From NCBI GenBank assembly GCA_032718475.1, contig JAUCBJ010000230.1, positions 1 through 64,000 on the forward strand: a stretch of DNA of 64,000 nt. Reading direction: 5' to 3'. Under the pieces are notes generated by a model. The model did no database searches. It was not told the origin of the DNA and was given only the letters and a program-made list of their open reading frames with translations. A program made the translations under genes and the position numbers. Origin of the DNA: Nemertoderma westbladi (taxonomy: Eukaryota > Xenacoelomorpha > Nemertodermatida > Nemertodermatidae). This document shows, one piece after another, positions 10,196 through 22,179 of this stretch (positions within the stretch are counted from its first letter, which is position 1; the number at the start of each line of letters is the position of its first letter).

Positions 10196-11820
10196 TATAT
10201 GAGTTTATTAATATTATAATGAGTTTATATTTAGGCTAGCGGGCGTCGCTGCCTACCCCTCTCTGCCCCCGGACAGTGCAAGATCCTCAGCGCTGGTGTA
10301 CTTTCGCCGATGTGCCTATCGCCAACGTCGTAGCTGCACAACGACCACAACAACCAGCACGAGTCACTCCACCATCCGTCCCAAAGGCTTAGATATACTT
10401 CAGGTTCTTACTGGAGAGTTAGGGCTACTTTCACAATTGCGACTCGCTACTGTAAACACACTTTAGTAGTAACATTCACCTATAAACGCACAAATTCCAC
10501 ACAACTGTCACAAACCGCACATATTCGGGCCATTTGTCCTTTAGTCAGTGCCTTCCAGAATGCCACGTTATTATTGGGTATCCTGGGATACTAGCAATGT
10601 GCTATTTATTCCTTATGCTATTCAATGGGCAAGCTTTATTGTTCTTTTAACTCACTTCTAATTCTAGCGTGGTTGTTGCCATGGTGACATTATGGAAAGC
10701 TAGCGGTAGAATTAGGGTAATTCTCATGCATACAGATCTGGGATGCTATTTAATAGTAATTCTTTAATTGTCAATATTTCTCTTTATACATGATTTTATG
10801 AATTTTATCGGCTATTGACTATATATTGGAGATTCTCGCACACTAATATACTTAATAGGGTGAATCTCCACTCCCATGATCTATTAATTTATTGAATTTT
10901 GGGAATGTTATAAATTGTATAAAAATGACAATTTATCAAATTCATTAAAAGATGAATTTAAATTTATTCCCGTAAATTTTATTATTTAATATTAAATGGA
11001 CACAATTTTATTCCAGAACATATCTGGGGACTGGGATCCTTGATTCTAAGAAATTTGTCTTTTTAAGAGTATCGGTAAGTGCTACGATATCTTAATTGAC
11101 TAGAATTTTAAAGGATCTAAATTTTGACTGATTTTTAAATATTAATAGTTAATATTTAGGATGGGCACCAGTTTATTCCAGAACTTGTCTGGGGACGTTA
11201 ACCACTGATTCTAGAATTTTGTCTTTCAAGTATATCGGTGGGTGCCGCAATATCTTAATCGACTAGAATTACAGATGGTCAAAGGGTTTAACAGATTTAT
11301 TTTGCGTTGTACGCTACTGTTAAAGGGACATCACGCTACTATATGTATTATTTAATATACGGTATCAGAGCAATATCGCACGAAGCAATGTCAGTGAGAA
11401 GAGGCAAGTCGTTTCCAAGGTCTACCCAGAGCTTGGTTTAGCCGAGACACGAGGATCTGAACTTTGCATTCCTAATACTCTGCTTACCAATAATACTTGA
11501 ATATAGTAGGAGCTTTATTGTACTTTAATAAGTACGGATATTTCATCTTACTGTAGTCACGTATTTATAATGTAATACGGACAGTAAGGAAAGAGAAAAA
11601 GAATTATTTCTCGCCGTCGCACTAAATATAATATACAGGTAATTAAGTAATAAACGCTAATATATATTGCACTAATCTACTAAATAATCGCTAAAATAAC
11701 ATTCTACTAAATAAAATTAAAGAAAACGATTATAATAAAATTACATAATAATACATACATAATATAAAATAATAAAAATAAATATAAAATAATATAGTCA
11801 CACACCCTCTCTGTATGTTG
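10196..11820 (-). other. BEL internal spacer with ~150-bp tandem duplication
   Basis: Homologous in inverted orientation to 29390-31036. It contains two diverged tandem copies (around 11000-11110 and 11150-11280) built from a CCCCAGACA-type, GATATCG-type and TTCTAGTCGATTAAG-type segment. A GC-rich block at 10235-10390 precedes the third ORF. No ORF of note. Confidence 0.6.
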
Positions 11821-12890
11821 TTACGTTATGGAGTCCCTAGATATTTGTTGGATTAGGGAGGTGGTCGTGGGAAGAGTATCTTGCCTTCCATAGTTTCCGG
11901 ACAGTTTTCGGTCTCTTTCCAGTAAACATAAACGACCAGCTGGGCGATTGAGTGGTTGTGTTACTTTCTCCGCTCCCTTGGCCTGTCTAATCTTCGCCGG
12001 GGTAAGATGAGGAGGCCATTCATCTTCTTTACTTAGGAAGTCGGGTCCACCTAACCGGTCTGGAGTATCTGTCAGTTCTTGAGGAGTTGCTCCTCTGGAA
12101 GCGATGTCGGCTAGATTAATCGTCTCGGGGCAATGTCTCCATTGATCTACATTGGAGTTAATATCGTCATTATCTGAGGAGTATGGTGTTCCCTCAGTTG
12201 GGTCGTCAACTTCACTGCTCTCCACTTCCCATTCACTTAATTGATATACCTGTTCTTTTGGTAATCTTTCCATTAGAGTTCTACGGGAAGGGCCAGTAAA
12301 GTACCAACCTACTCTAGTTCTTCCCGCATAGACTTGTAATGATTGCGGTTGAGCAGGCCGTTTCTCCAATGTCTCAAGCGCTTCATGCGCATTTTGGCCG
12401 ATGAGTATTTGTCGATCAGAAGTAGTTAGGGTGAGCTCGCTGTCGGTGTCCTTTTCATACGTAAGTGCTCGATACACTGCGGTATTTATCATGTAACAGG
12501 ATTCGTCTTCGTCGGAGAATTCGTCCGTATAGAATCCTTCCATCTCAGAACTTTGGTCAGTGTCATTCACATCACTGAATTGGACATGCAGTTCGGACTC
12601 ACTTACCTGACTCTGGCTGTTTCGCTCGAATTCAGTGTGCAACAAGATATGATGTTTCGCACCGCACTTTGCACACCTTGTGTCGGAGTAACAGGTTCGC
12701 CGTTGGTGTCTTCGTCTGAGGCAATTATAACACAACCGCTTATCCCACATGACTTCACGTCTGTCCTTTAGTGATTTCCTCAGGAATTCATCACACGCAC
12801 TTAAACGGTGGGGCCCGTCGCACAGCACACATTTTGGTTTGATGTTACTTACCTTAATTTTAAGTAACGTTGTGCACACTCGTTCTTTGA
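11821..12890 (-). pseudogene. BEL/Pao gag zinc-finger and pol remnant, left copy
   Basis: A single 352-codon frame reads from KVSNIKPKCVLCDGPHRLSA, through the BEL/Pao Cys/His array (LCYNCLRRRHQRRTCYS, CAKCGAKHHILLH), to QILIGQNAHEALETL (end of protease region), VGWYFTGPSRR, and then directly to DQWRHCPETINLADIASRGA. The last motif belongs at the end of RNase H in BEL/Pao pol. RT and RNase H are therefore deleted in frame, and no integrase follows. The protease DSGS core present in the right copy is also missing. The leader joins at ~12890, having lost the ~1.86 kb of capsid coding seen at 25735-27590. The long open frame after such deletions is notable. Confidence 0.85.
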
Positions 12891-14851
12891 TTTGTACAGT
12901 TGAATGCCTACTGCTATATTACAGTTAAAGCAAGTCTAGTAATTCAGTATCAACTGTTAGCCTAGTAATTAATTACCGATATCGTTACTCTATGTAACGT
13001 GATATATATACAATATATTAGAATACCGGTATACACTTACAATATCTATAAGTATTATTACAGACTAGGTTTGTCACAGAATACCGGTATGTAATTTCAG
13101 CACAAATATATATAAATATATAATAGGCCTATCGTGAATACCGGTATACAGCTTACACTTATAGTATATATAAGTATAATTATGGACTAAAATTAATTAC
13201 AGAATACCGGTATAATTTCAGCCTAAATTTATAGAAATAAATATAATAAGTCTATTGTAAATACCGGTATATCAATTATTTTAGAATAATTAAATTTCTG
13301 AATTTTAGGGGTTACTTGGTTACTTTAACTTACTTTATTACCGTTATTTAAGCAGTAGTCCAACTGATATTGAGACCTAATTGTTGTATGGCAGGCCTAC
13401 TATTTTATAAATCGGTTTGAGTTGATTTATAATATATATACCCGTTTTAATGGGTTTTGTCAATATTTGAAATAAATGTTATTATTTCTGGGAAAGAGTC
13501 ACCACACAGAAGCTGTGCGCTCTCAGTGAAGTGCTACTTGTTGGACACTAAAACAAATAATTCTAATTTACCTAAGTTACTTAATACTACAAATTACATA
13601 CAATTCGGGGTGAGATTACAATCTCTAAATAAACACAAAAATTACACATACGAATTTTTAGGGTAATTTTACAAGAAGTCTACAAACCAGCCTAACAAAG
13701 GGTTAGAATATCTGGTTATTACAACGGACAGGGTACTATGGTATTTAAAATAATAAGTAGTAGTAAATATACTGCGTTGTCCAGATAGGAAAATACCACC
13801 GTCTGACGACTTATAGCCGTATCGCTATAAGTACTACGTTATGTATCACGGAGTGTTCCTACCTAGAAGTTAATTACCGCGGTCTACCAGAACCAACGTG
13901 CCTATTAACCACTTTACAACACAAATATACTGTCTACACACTAATTGCCTTCGGAAAGCACTGTACACTAAACCCTAAATTAGGTACAAGTACTTATACA
14001 ACAAATAATCAGTAGTTAAAAATACTTGAACAGCTAAAAGAACCACAGTATCTGCTGGAGTGACCGGGGCACAAAATCACCAGTCTTTACCTACGCCAAG
14101 CAGCCCTGATGTAGTACCGGGGTTAGTTTAACTATAACGGTATATATAACAAGCACAATTACTGTAGGAATAAACTTGGGGATATGAATGTTGCGAATAA
14201 TCGCATAAACTCTGAATAATAAATATTACGCTACGCGTACAGACTACACAAACAAAGTACAGACCAAACGCTGGCAGACTACTATCAAGCCTAAATACAC
14301 TACAGTATATGCAGACTCCGAAATGGTTGGTTAGTATGCGCTCTAACCGAGTAGTACGACTTATTCTTTCGAGGGGGTTTACCTCACAGCACTGGCAGCC
14401 CCTACTTTCCTAACTAGTACTTTTTCGGACATACGCTCTACACACACTACAGTCCCTTCAGACTTAACAACAGTCAGACAACAGTCCAGCCTACAAATTA
14501 TCTGTACAATCTGAGCAGGTTTACACGTCTTCTGCTCAATATTAACCTACAAATAAATAAAACCTGACAGAAATAAGTAAACCATGCAAAGGAATAAGGG
14601 GTGATCAATCCCTAATCCCCTAACAGCCTACAATATACAATATATCACAATTGAAATAATACTGATGTACCTATACTGCTGTAAGTACCGGTTCCGTTGG
14701 TTAGGTAGTTAGGCCTACAGGTTACCGGTCGACCGGTACTTCAGCTTTATTGCTTACTGCAATAAAGAAGCAATAACTGTTACTGTTCTTACCAGAACAA
14801 TAGTAAACTGTATTTATTGCCTACACTGCAATCAGAGTTCATAACTGTTAT
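12891..14851 (-). other. BEL 5' leader with ACCGGTA palindrome repeats, left copy
   Basis: Non-coding leader homologous to 22180-25735. Between 13005 and 13270 the sequence TACCGGTA recurs about every 55-65 bases inside diverged ~115-bp repeats. The TATA dinucleotide at ~13160 corresponds to the empty target site of the TA-flanked element present at 23878-25339 in the right copy. Confidence 0.65.
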
Positions 14852-16013
14852 TGTTCGCGCTTTTAGACCTTTAGCAGTTTAACCCACTAATTTTAGGTGT
14901 CTTTTGGTTTGTAAATCGACTTTAGCCTATGATGAGTATTGGATACACTACATTAGCCGAAGCCAGCCTATGCGCGACCATTCACCCGCTGGATATACCC
15001 GGGAGACTGGATTCGGGGGCTCTGACCTTATTGCGGTGTAGGCCTACTGTATTATTCGATTGATCGTTAATATATAATCTCTGACAAATATTATTATTCA
15101 CTTTCGGGAAATATTAACAGTTCCTTTAGGACGTGGCGCTCTAAATATATAAACAGAGCTATGACTTACACTAAACACAACGGGATGGCTTATGATTCAC
15201 GTATAAGGTGCATTCTTTAGGAGATGCTTTGTTATCTGTCCCAATCATGCACACTACCGGTACCGCACAATACTGCACACTGATCTGCCGACCTTTACTA
15301 ATTTTAGTCACATATAAAGAGAATAGCAATTGACCCATGTAGTGCCTATGAAATAGCATTAGATTCACTCCAAAACCAATATCATATAAGTCGCAATTGC
15401 TATATGTAACCGGTCTCTTACCTTCAGTATATCAAGAAGATGGGGTTTTATAATTATTTATCGATATTATCCAAATATAACGATATTCCATCAACAGATA
15501 CAATTAATAACCGACAGTAAATAGCAGTAAAATAATGCGGTGTGTATATAATGCAGTTGACAGGCAGGATAACAGTTATACGTTCCGGTAATCAAAGCCG
15601 TTCTAATGTTTTGGCTAAAGTCTGAAACAGAATAATTCCATAGCCGATGTTCATGGCATCAGGAAAATCAACACACTGAAACCTGTGGGCTGTTGTAGGC
15701 AGCTTTCAACACAAAGAGAAATAGCTCTCATTGGCAGAACTCCAGATTCTATAGGTTCCACGAACGCCTAAATGCCAAACCTCCCTAGCCTTTGCAGCCC
15801 ATAGCCAACACAAGGCTAAATCGCTCTGATTGGTCGATCATTGTTCTGATTGGTTAATCGAACAGAACAAAGAGGCCATATGTACAGCAAATCGGCCAAT
15901 CAGCCAGCAGAATGCATCACTCGAGCAAGGCAGTTTTAGAGTATTTGAGCGCATTGAGGGAAAACTGGATTGCGGAGAAAAAGGGCCAGATACATCCCGC
16001 AAAAGCTTTTACA
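14852..16013 (-). repeat. 5' LTR of left BEL/Pao element
   Basis: Minus strand: starts TGTAAAAGC at 16013 and ends GCGCGAACA at 14852. It is almost identical to 7430-8588; differences include a 3-base ATT insertion near 15092 and a few substitutions, implying recent insertion. A 65-codon open frame inside it (15171-15368) occurs unchanged in the other LTR and is not a gene in my view. Confidence 0.92.
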
Positions 16014-16018
16014 TACTT

Positions 16019-16215
16019 CTTGATTACAACTTCGAATAATGACCTTCTTGCATTGACTCTTGATTTCTTGAATCTTTGTGATTGCGATGTAGTAAATCCT
16101 TACGAGGATTTTCCTTTTCAACTGTTTAGACTGTTTGTAAACGCATGCGCCGATACGGTAACTATTCTCTTTAGCATGAAGGGCTAAGGGTACTGATAGG
16201 CGTAGCGGGCGCACC
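16019..16215. other. Short flank between BEL element and LINE tail
   Basis: About 200 bases of unremarkable sequence outside the BEL target duplication, containing CGTAGCGGGCGC. No gene seen. Confidence 0.5.
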
Positions 16216-16263
16216 ATACTACTACTACTTCTAGGATCGGCATGCTGCATTGCAGCTTCATTT

Positions 16264-17703
16264 TTAAGAATGCTGTGTCGGCTTATCGGCAAAATTGCAC
16301 CGCCACAACTCCCTATCACCCATGACATTTGCTAGATCATCCATATCTTCAAGGCCAGTGTCCTTTAAGATTCGTCTCAAGAAAGTCATGGGCTGTCCAC
16401 CATGCTGATTCACTCCATGAGGCTGCCAAAGTACAAGATTATGCACTGGCTGGTCCTCACGGTGAAAGCAATGTCCTGCAAAGCGGAGGCGATTTTGTTC
16501 TAGTGTCAAGCTTGGGGGAACCAATGAGTCACCTCCAATGTTATATAGTGTCTGGTTGGAGATGTGTGCATTGTACTTGACACAATGAACCCGGCGTAGC
16601 ATTCTTGTGAATGTGCCATCCAGAGATTTGGTGTCCTCAGCAGTTAGAGCCCAGCATGGACTCCCATAGAGGAGTACTGGAACCTACTGCTGCTCTAAAT
16701 AACCGGACCTTAAGTTTCCGATTAATTCTCGGTGACTTCCAAATCCTGGAAAGCCTATTCAAGGCTGCCCATGCCTTTCCCTTACGTATTCAAAGATCCT
16801 CACCTGACTTCCAGATCCATGATCCCAGGTAACAGAAGTCATCCACATGCTCAAGCATACCATCTTTTGAGCTTATGCTCTTCCGATCGAAGACTTGCTT
16901 AGGACATTCAAAGTTAACTGTCAAAATTGTTGTCTTTCTGGAGTTAATAAAAAGACCAACACTAGAAGCAGCATGTTATAATGAGCTGAGGAGCCGTTGG
17001 GCTCCCTCTAGTGGTTCTGAGAGTACTCCTAAGTCATCAGCAAAGTCTAGATCAGTTAGGTACTTGGCAGGATTTCCTCGACTTCTGGAGCCAGTAGGTG
17101 GAGTTATCATCACCCCATCATCAGTATGATGATCTAAGGACATGCGTAGAACATAGTCAACAACAATTATGAACAAGAATGGTGCAAGTGTGTCTCCCTG
17201 GAGGACGCCCCATAACACTTCAAATGGTTCTGTGTCACCGTCAACAGTAGACACAAATGTTGTCAAACCATCGTATACTGATCTGATTGCTGCAATAATT
17301 TCATCAGGAATCCCATATAATGAAAGTATGCTGACCATACGTGAGCGAGAGACTGAATCAAAGGCCTTGAAGAAGTCAACAAAGATAACAGCCAGATGCC
17401 TGTCTTTCTTTTTTGATAACTCTTCAATTATCCTTCTAAGTTCCAAAATGGGCTCCATGGTCCCACGACCTTTGCGGAACCCATTCTGATTTCCACGGAG
17501 CCGTCTTTCAATGGGACCCCTGATGCAATTTAATAGAATTATATTGTATAGCTTTGCAGCAATCGAGATCAATGAGATTCCCCGAAAAGAACCATATAGT
17601 GTTAGGTTGCCCTTCTTGGGAACTGGCACCAACTTATTTGTTTTCATTTCTTGTGGGACTCTTGTTGTACGGCACATGTCTACTATGATGGGATAGATGA
17701 GCT
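16264..17703 (-). pseudogene. LINE reverse transcriptase and C-terminal region, frameshifted
   Basis: The RT frame (17690-16976) contains KLVPVPKKGNLTLYGSFRGI, NQNGFRKGRGTMEPI, FVDFFKAFDSVSRSRM and LTDLDFADDLGVLS, where FADD is the catalytic motif. The frame breaks near 16976. The next stretch, FINSRKTTILTVNFECPKQVFDRK and the GSWIMDLEV segment, is in another frame. The C-terminal frame (16602-16264) ends DKPTQHS. It is continuous with the endonuclease frame apart from indels, so the ancestor had one long ORF. Confidence 0.88.
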
Positions 17704-19530
17704 TTAAACACCATCTACTCCACTGGCACGATTGGTCTTAATGGTCTTTGCAGCAGCCTTCACTTCTGCAAAGGAGATATCACCAATGGGAATATCTGGG
17801 AGTACAGACTCAGACACTTTTACTTCTATAAAGTTATCCGGCAATACCCTGTCATTATTGAGGAGCTTTTCAAAGTGTGCCTTCCAACCATTGAGGTGAT
17901 AGGCTGGTGATTCAGCCTTAACCTTGGTGGTTGGGTTGCTTTTTCGACCAGCAAGCAAGTTGATCGATCTCCATGCCTGGGATGATTGCCTGCTGTCGTC
18001 TGCATCATTGATGGCATCAACCTGTTGGTTTATTAGCTCCTGTAAATTAACATGGTACTGCCTGTTCAGGGACCTAGATGCAGCCTTAACTGCATTCTTG
18101 GCCGCTGTAGTCTGTTTGAGTCGGAACTCTTTCTGCGCCTTGTAGCGGTCATTTCGGCACTTCTGAATTTTGTTGTCAGTCCAGGGGGCGCGTTTCCTGT
18201 TTCGAGGGTATTCAGGAACTGTTTCTGCAGCTGCTAACTTAACTGCCTCTGTGAAGGCAGTATAGCCCTCACAGTGATCTGCCGCCTCAGAGGCAAGAAC
18301 CTCATACCTGTTGCTCAGCTGTAGTGTGAAGCTGGATCCCACACTTGGCTGTTGCAACAGAGAGGACCAGTCATGCCGCGGCAAGGCATATTTCGTTGTT
18401 CTGCTAGCACGCAGACTAAGTCTTACCTTGGCCACAATAAGGCGGAGATCACTGGAGAAGGGTCGTAGTGTAAATGCATTACAGTCTTGTATAGAGCTCC
18501 TGTATTTCCTACGAAACAGGATGTGGTCTATCTGGGACTTGTGACCACTGGGTCCATTATGATTCCATAGCATTCCAGTTCGCTTCTTGAACTGGGTTCC
18601 AGCCGAAAACAATCCATTTCCAGAGATAAAATCCTGAAGATGGACGGAATTTCGGTTAACACTATTGCTATAGACCCAGGGCGATGTAGGTGATTGATGC
18701 AGACTTGCATTAAAGTCTCCCAGGAATGTTAAGAATGCATACTGATCCACTCCATCAGTAGCTGCTTGTAGATTCTGGTAGAAATTTTCCATCTCCTCTA
18801 CAGGGGCAACACTAGTTGGAGAGTAGCACACAATCAGAACCACCTTAGGAAACTTCTTAGCCAGTCTTCCAGAAAATGAGAAGTGGCAACGGATGATGCG
18901 GTTAGAGATTTGGTCTATTTTGTCCACTGCTGCATGTGCAGTTGGATTCATCAATAGACCAATTCCACCATTGCCACTATCATCTGCTGAAGCGAGGGTG
19001 AGTCGCCAACAGCCCCCCATGTCTTTAATCAGAACCTCATCAGTCTGTCCAGTCTGCATTCGGTGCTCTTGAACACCCACTGCACTAAGAGAAAGATTAT
19101 CTGCCAAGGCACTCAGCTCACCTTGTCGCATTGGGGACCCGTGTGTTAGGGTGTTTACTGAGGCTAGTCTAGTGACTTGCCTCAGATTCACCAATGGCTT
19201 TGTTGGTCGGGGTGGAACATGAGAGTAGCCTCCAACTCCAGAATCACTCTCCCCCTTACAATCTGGCCTCCCTGGTGACCCAGGGTTTGGGCCAGAAAGG
19301 TCATCAGGAAAGGGACTCAAAGAATTGTTTGCCACTCTCTCTCCAGTAGGGGGTGAGACAGGCAGTCGGTCAGGAGATAACTGACGCCTGTGAGGACAAT
19401 TGTGTCCAGTCATTCCACTGGCCTCTAGTGGCTGGACCTCCGCATTACTAATGTAATCCATAGTGGGGGTTGGGGGGTGCTTTTTTGCCGAGTCAGCTCT
19501 CGGGGCAAATACCACACTCTGGTTTGCCAT
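17704..19530 (-). pseudogene. LINE endonuclease region (APE-like), 608 codons
   Basis: The N-terminal ~130 residues are Ser/Pro-rich linker. The apurinic-type endonuclease follows: VGVQEHRM (catalytic Glu), LIVCYSPTS, LGDFNASLHQ (Asp/Asn), SQIDHILFRRK. The final motif, normally Ser-Asp-His, reads SSDLRLIVA, so the catalytic His is Leu. A basic/helical linker leads to KTIKTNRASGVDGV, the usual entry to RT, where the frame stops at ~17704 and resumes shifted as KLIYPII. The endonuclease would nick genomic target DNA to prime reverse transcription; this copy should not. Confidence 0.88.
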
Positions 19531-19980
19531 TCCACAGGGTGGGTGTCGCAGTCGAGTCAGATATGAGGCCCATCACCCATATCTACTCTCGCGCACATGA
19601 CCCACCATTGGCTGTGCAGCTCATCTGCTGGGACATGCCCTGTACCCCTGCAGCCAGGTGCAGGTCGCAGTGAAGTGCACTCAGAGTGGACATGAGAACA
19701 CTCTACTCCTGACCAGCCATTGGTAGACCACCATCTGCCTGGCCAGGCCATATACCCCTGCAGCCAAGTATATGGGTCCTTAATCCAGGACCAAGGGCGT
19801 CCTTATCCCAGAACGAAGGGGGTCCTAGTTACAGGACCAGATTTGCCCTAGAAAGAGGGTCTATGCAGCTACAGGTAGCGACTCCTTTATGCTGCATGGA
19901 GGTGGCAAGTTTTCTTGATCAATGACCTAGAATACCTGACCTGACCTAGCACCATGGAAGTGACGGAAGGAGGAGTGGAG

Positions 19981-20954
19981 GATCCAATGTGGGGCAACGC
20001 TGGCGGGGGGCTAGCAGTTGCGGTCGGGCTAATCAATTAAGGACTGGGGACCGGTCGTCAATACAGTATTTGGGGGCTGACGATCCAACTTCGTCTCAAC
20101 TTTGCAGTACCAGGGTAGTAATAGCGGGTTTAGTTAGGAGGACTGTGTGTGGCTTTGGGTGGCCCTTACTCGTTAAACTAGCACACTATTTGACACTAGC
20201 TGACTAGCGCTATTAGAGCTGTCAGTAACACTACCAGCTCTGTTGCTAATGCTATTTTGTGTTGTGTTGCTGAAGAGTGCCTGATACTTGAATGTAAATG
20301 TTTAGATTGGCGCTACTTACTTAGATTAATCGCTGTTAAGTCAAAATAATACAGTATTTAGGCTGTTGATAGTATAACTCAGTAACGTAACAATTAGTAA
20401 TACGTATTCTGGAATACTTAGTAATTAGTACGCAAATTCGTATTTCATGACACTGTAATTAATTTAGTATGTTAGAATAAAATTAAGAACCTGTATGCTG
20501 CATAGCGGAGAATAGTTTTGAAAATAGCGGGTTAGTGGGCTGACAGTGGTAGCTAGTTTATGCAGAAGTAATGTGCTGGTCTAAAGCCAGCGTAAGGCCA
20601 AGTTTGACATTAGGACATATAAATAGTAGGGTGGTGCGTTTTTTACTTTTTTTCGATTTCATTGTTCTACTGGTGCACAAAAGTTGCCAAATGGTAAAAT
20701 AATAAGGCATACAAAATTTATTTAAATTTCGTCTATATCTTCACGGATCCCAAGAGGGTTGAAATTTTGAGACATTGCGATGCACCGTAATAAAATTTCT
20801 AACAATATAACACTTTGATGAAAGATCAATGACTCAAGAAAAAACTTCCTGCAAGCATCAAATGTCATCAAATGGGTCCAAACTTAGTTTGATACCAACA
20901 TTTTAATTTTTGGATCAAGGGAACTAGTGCCACCGGCACATGGCCAGAACCTAC
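19981..20954. other. Spacer between LINE and right BEL element
   Basis: No gene or clear repeat recognised. Mixed-composition DNA with an AT-rich 3' half (20640-20950). Confidence 0.5.
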
Positions 20955-22179
20955 TGTAAAAGCTTTTGCGTAATTAGCCGGTTATTATCCCCGTAAAGTA
21001 CTCTGTGGTTGGTTTACCAGGCATAAAAAGGCCGTGTCCTTGCTGTACTGGTGTTTTGGAGGACATAAAAGCCATTTCTTCTGTATTTGTACTTTAGAGG
21101 ACATAATCTGCAATTTCGTGATGTAAAAGCTAGATACTCTTGAAAACAGTGTCGCTACCATGACGACGGCTAACGGCTGATATTGCCACGTTGCCCCATA
21201 GCCCTGCTTTCTGTATCTGCCAATAGGATTTGAGTTGGTTTTGATTTTGACCTATCACAGATCTACTGAACTGAATTTCCTATCTGTATGCTCTTTCTCT
21301 GTGGTGGGTGAGATCTTTGTAGAATAAGGGTAGCTGGTATTCTTATAGTTATTCTTATCAGTTTTTAGTGTTGTTGGTGATTCTAAGCCAGGAAGAACGG
21401 CTTTAGCCTTACACTAGTAGGCTTAATTATAAGGACATATATCCGTTATCTGCATTTATCACAACATAACATACCATACCTAATCAAACAACCTGTGCAT
21501 ACTTTATATTGTTATACTGCTATTTACTGTCAGTTCTTCATAATATGGTTGATGAATTATTATATTTGGAATAACGATAAATAACCCCGAAACCCAATAT
21601 TCTTGATATACCGAAGGTAAGAGAGAAGGGTTACATATAACAATTGTGACTTATGTTAAAGTGGTTTGAAGTGAATCTAATGTTATTTGATAGACCCTAC
21701 ATGAGTCAGTCCGTGTTCCTTTTATATATAACTAAAATCAGTGAAGATCGGCAGATCAGTGTGCAGTATTGTGCAGCATTGTGTATGAGTGAGACTGATA
21801 ACGAAGCATTTCCTAAAGAATGCGCCATATATGTGAATTATAACTAAGCCATATCGTTGTGAGTAGTTTAAGTCATAACTCTGTTTGTATAGATAGAGCG
21901 CCACGTCCTAAAGGAACTGTTAATATTTCCCGAAGGTGAATAATATTGTCAGAGATTATATAATACTGTCAGTCGAATAATACATTAGGCTTACATAGCA
22001 ATAAGATTAAGCCGTCGAACCCAATCTCCCGGGTATATCCAGCGGGTGAATGATCGCGCACAGATTGGTTTCGACTAGTGTAGTGAATTAAATACTTGTC
22101 ATAGGCTAAAAGTGATTTATTATCTAGAAGACATCATAATTTGGCGGGTTAAACTGCCAAAGGTCTGAAAGCGCGAACA
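20955..22179 (+). repeat. 5' LTR of right BEL/Pao element
   Basis: Starts TGTAAAAGC and ends GCGCGAACA, about 1225 bases. It shares blocks with the other LTRs (CCGTGTCCTTGCTGTACTGG, GAGCGCCACGTCCTAAAGGA) but with many substitutions and indels. Confidence 0.88.

Larger units (their letters stand above)
7430..16013 (-). mobile_element. Non-autonomous BEL/Pao LTR element, left copy
   Basis: Two ~1.16-kb LTRs, almost identical to each other (TG...CA ends), flank 6.26 kb of internal DNA on the minus strand. The exact 5-bp direct repeat TACTT at 7425-7429 and 16014-16018 is the expected BEL/Pao target duplication, so boundaries are firm. Internally there is a gag zinc-finger/pol remnant (12890-11821) and a third ORF (10195-8995). 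RT, integrase and most of RNase H are absent. Relative to the right copy it also lacks the capsid region and the protease core, so it is a further deletion derivative. It must depend on proteins from another element. Confidence 0.9.
16216..19980 (-). mobile_element. APE-type non-LTR retrotransposon (LINE), near full length, inactive
   Basis: Minus strand: GC-rich 5' region (~19980-19531), an endonuclease frame, an RT frame, a C-terminal frame and an AGTAGTAGTAGTATGG simple tail at ~16216. The C-terminal motif LRFAGHCFHR..LVLWQPHG..FLRRILKDTGLED..DR.LW is common in invertebrate single-ORF LINEs, possibly RTE-related; I cannot fix the clade. At least two frameshifts and a mutated endonuclease residue show it is dead. 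The 5' boundary is approximate because no target duplication was identified. Confidence 0.85.

Noticed and set aside
16975-19530. Plus-strand frames opposite the LINE
   Set aside because: Antisense shadows of the endonuclease/RT coding region.
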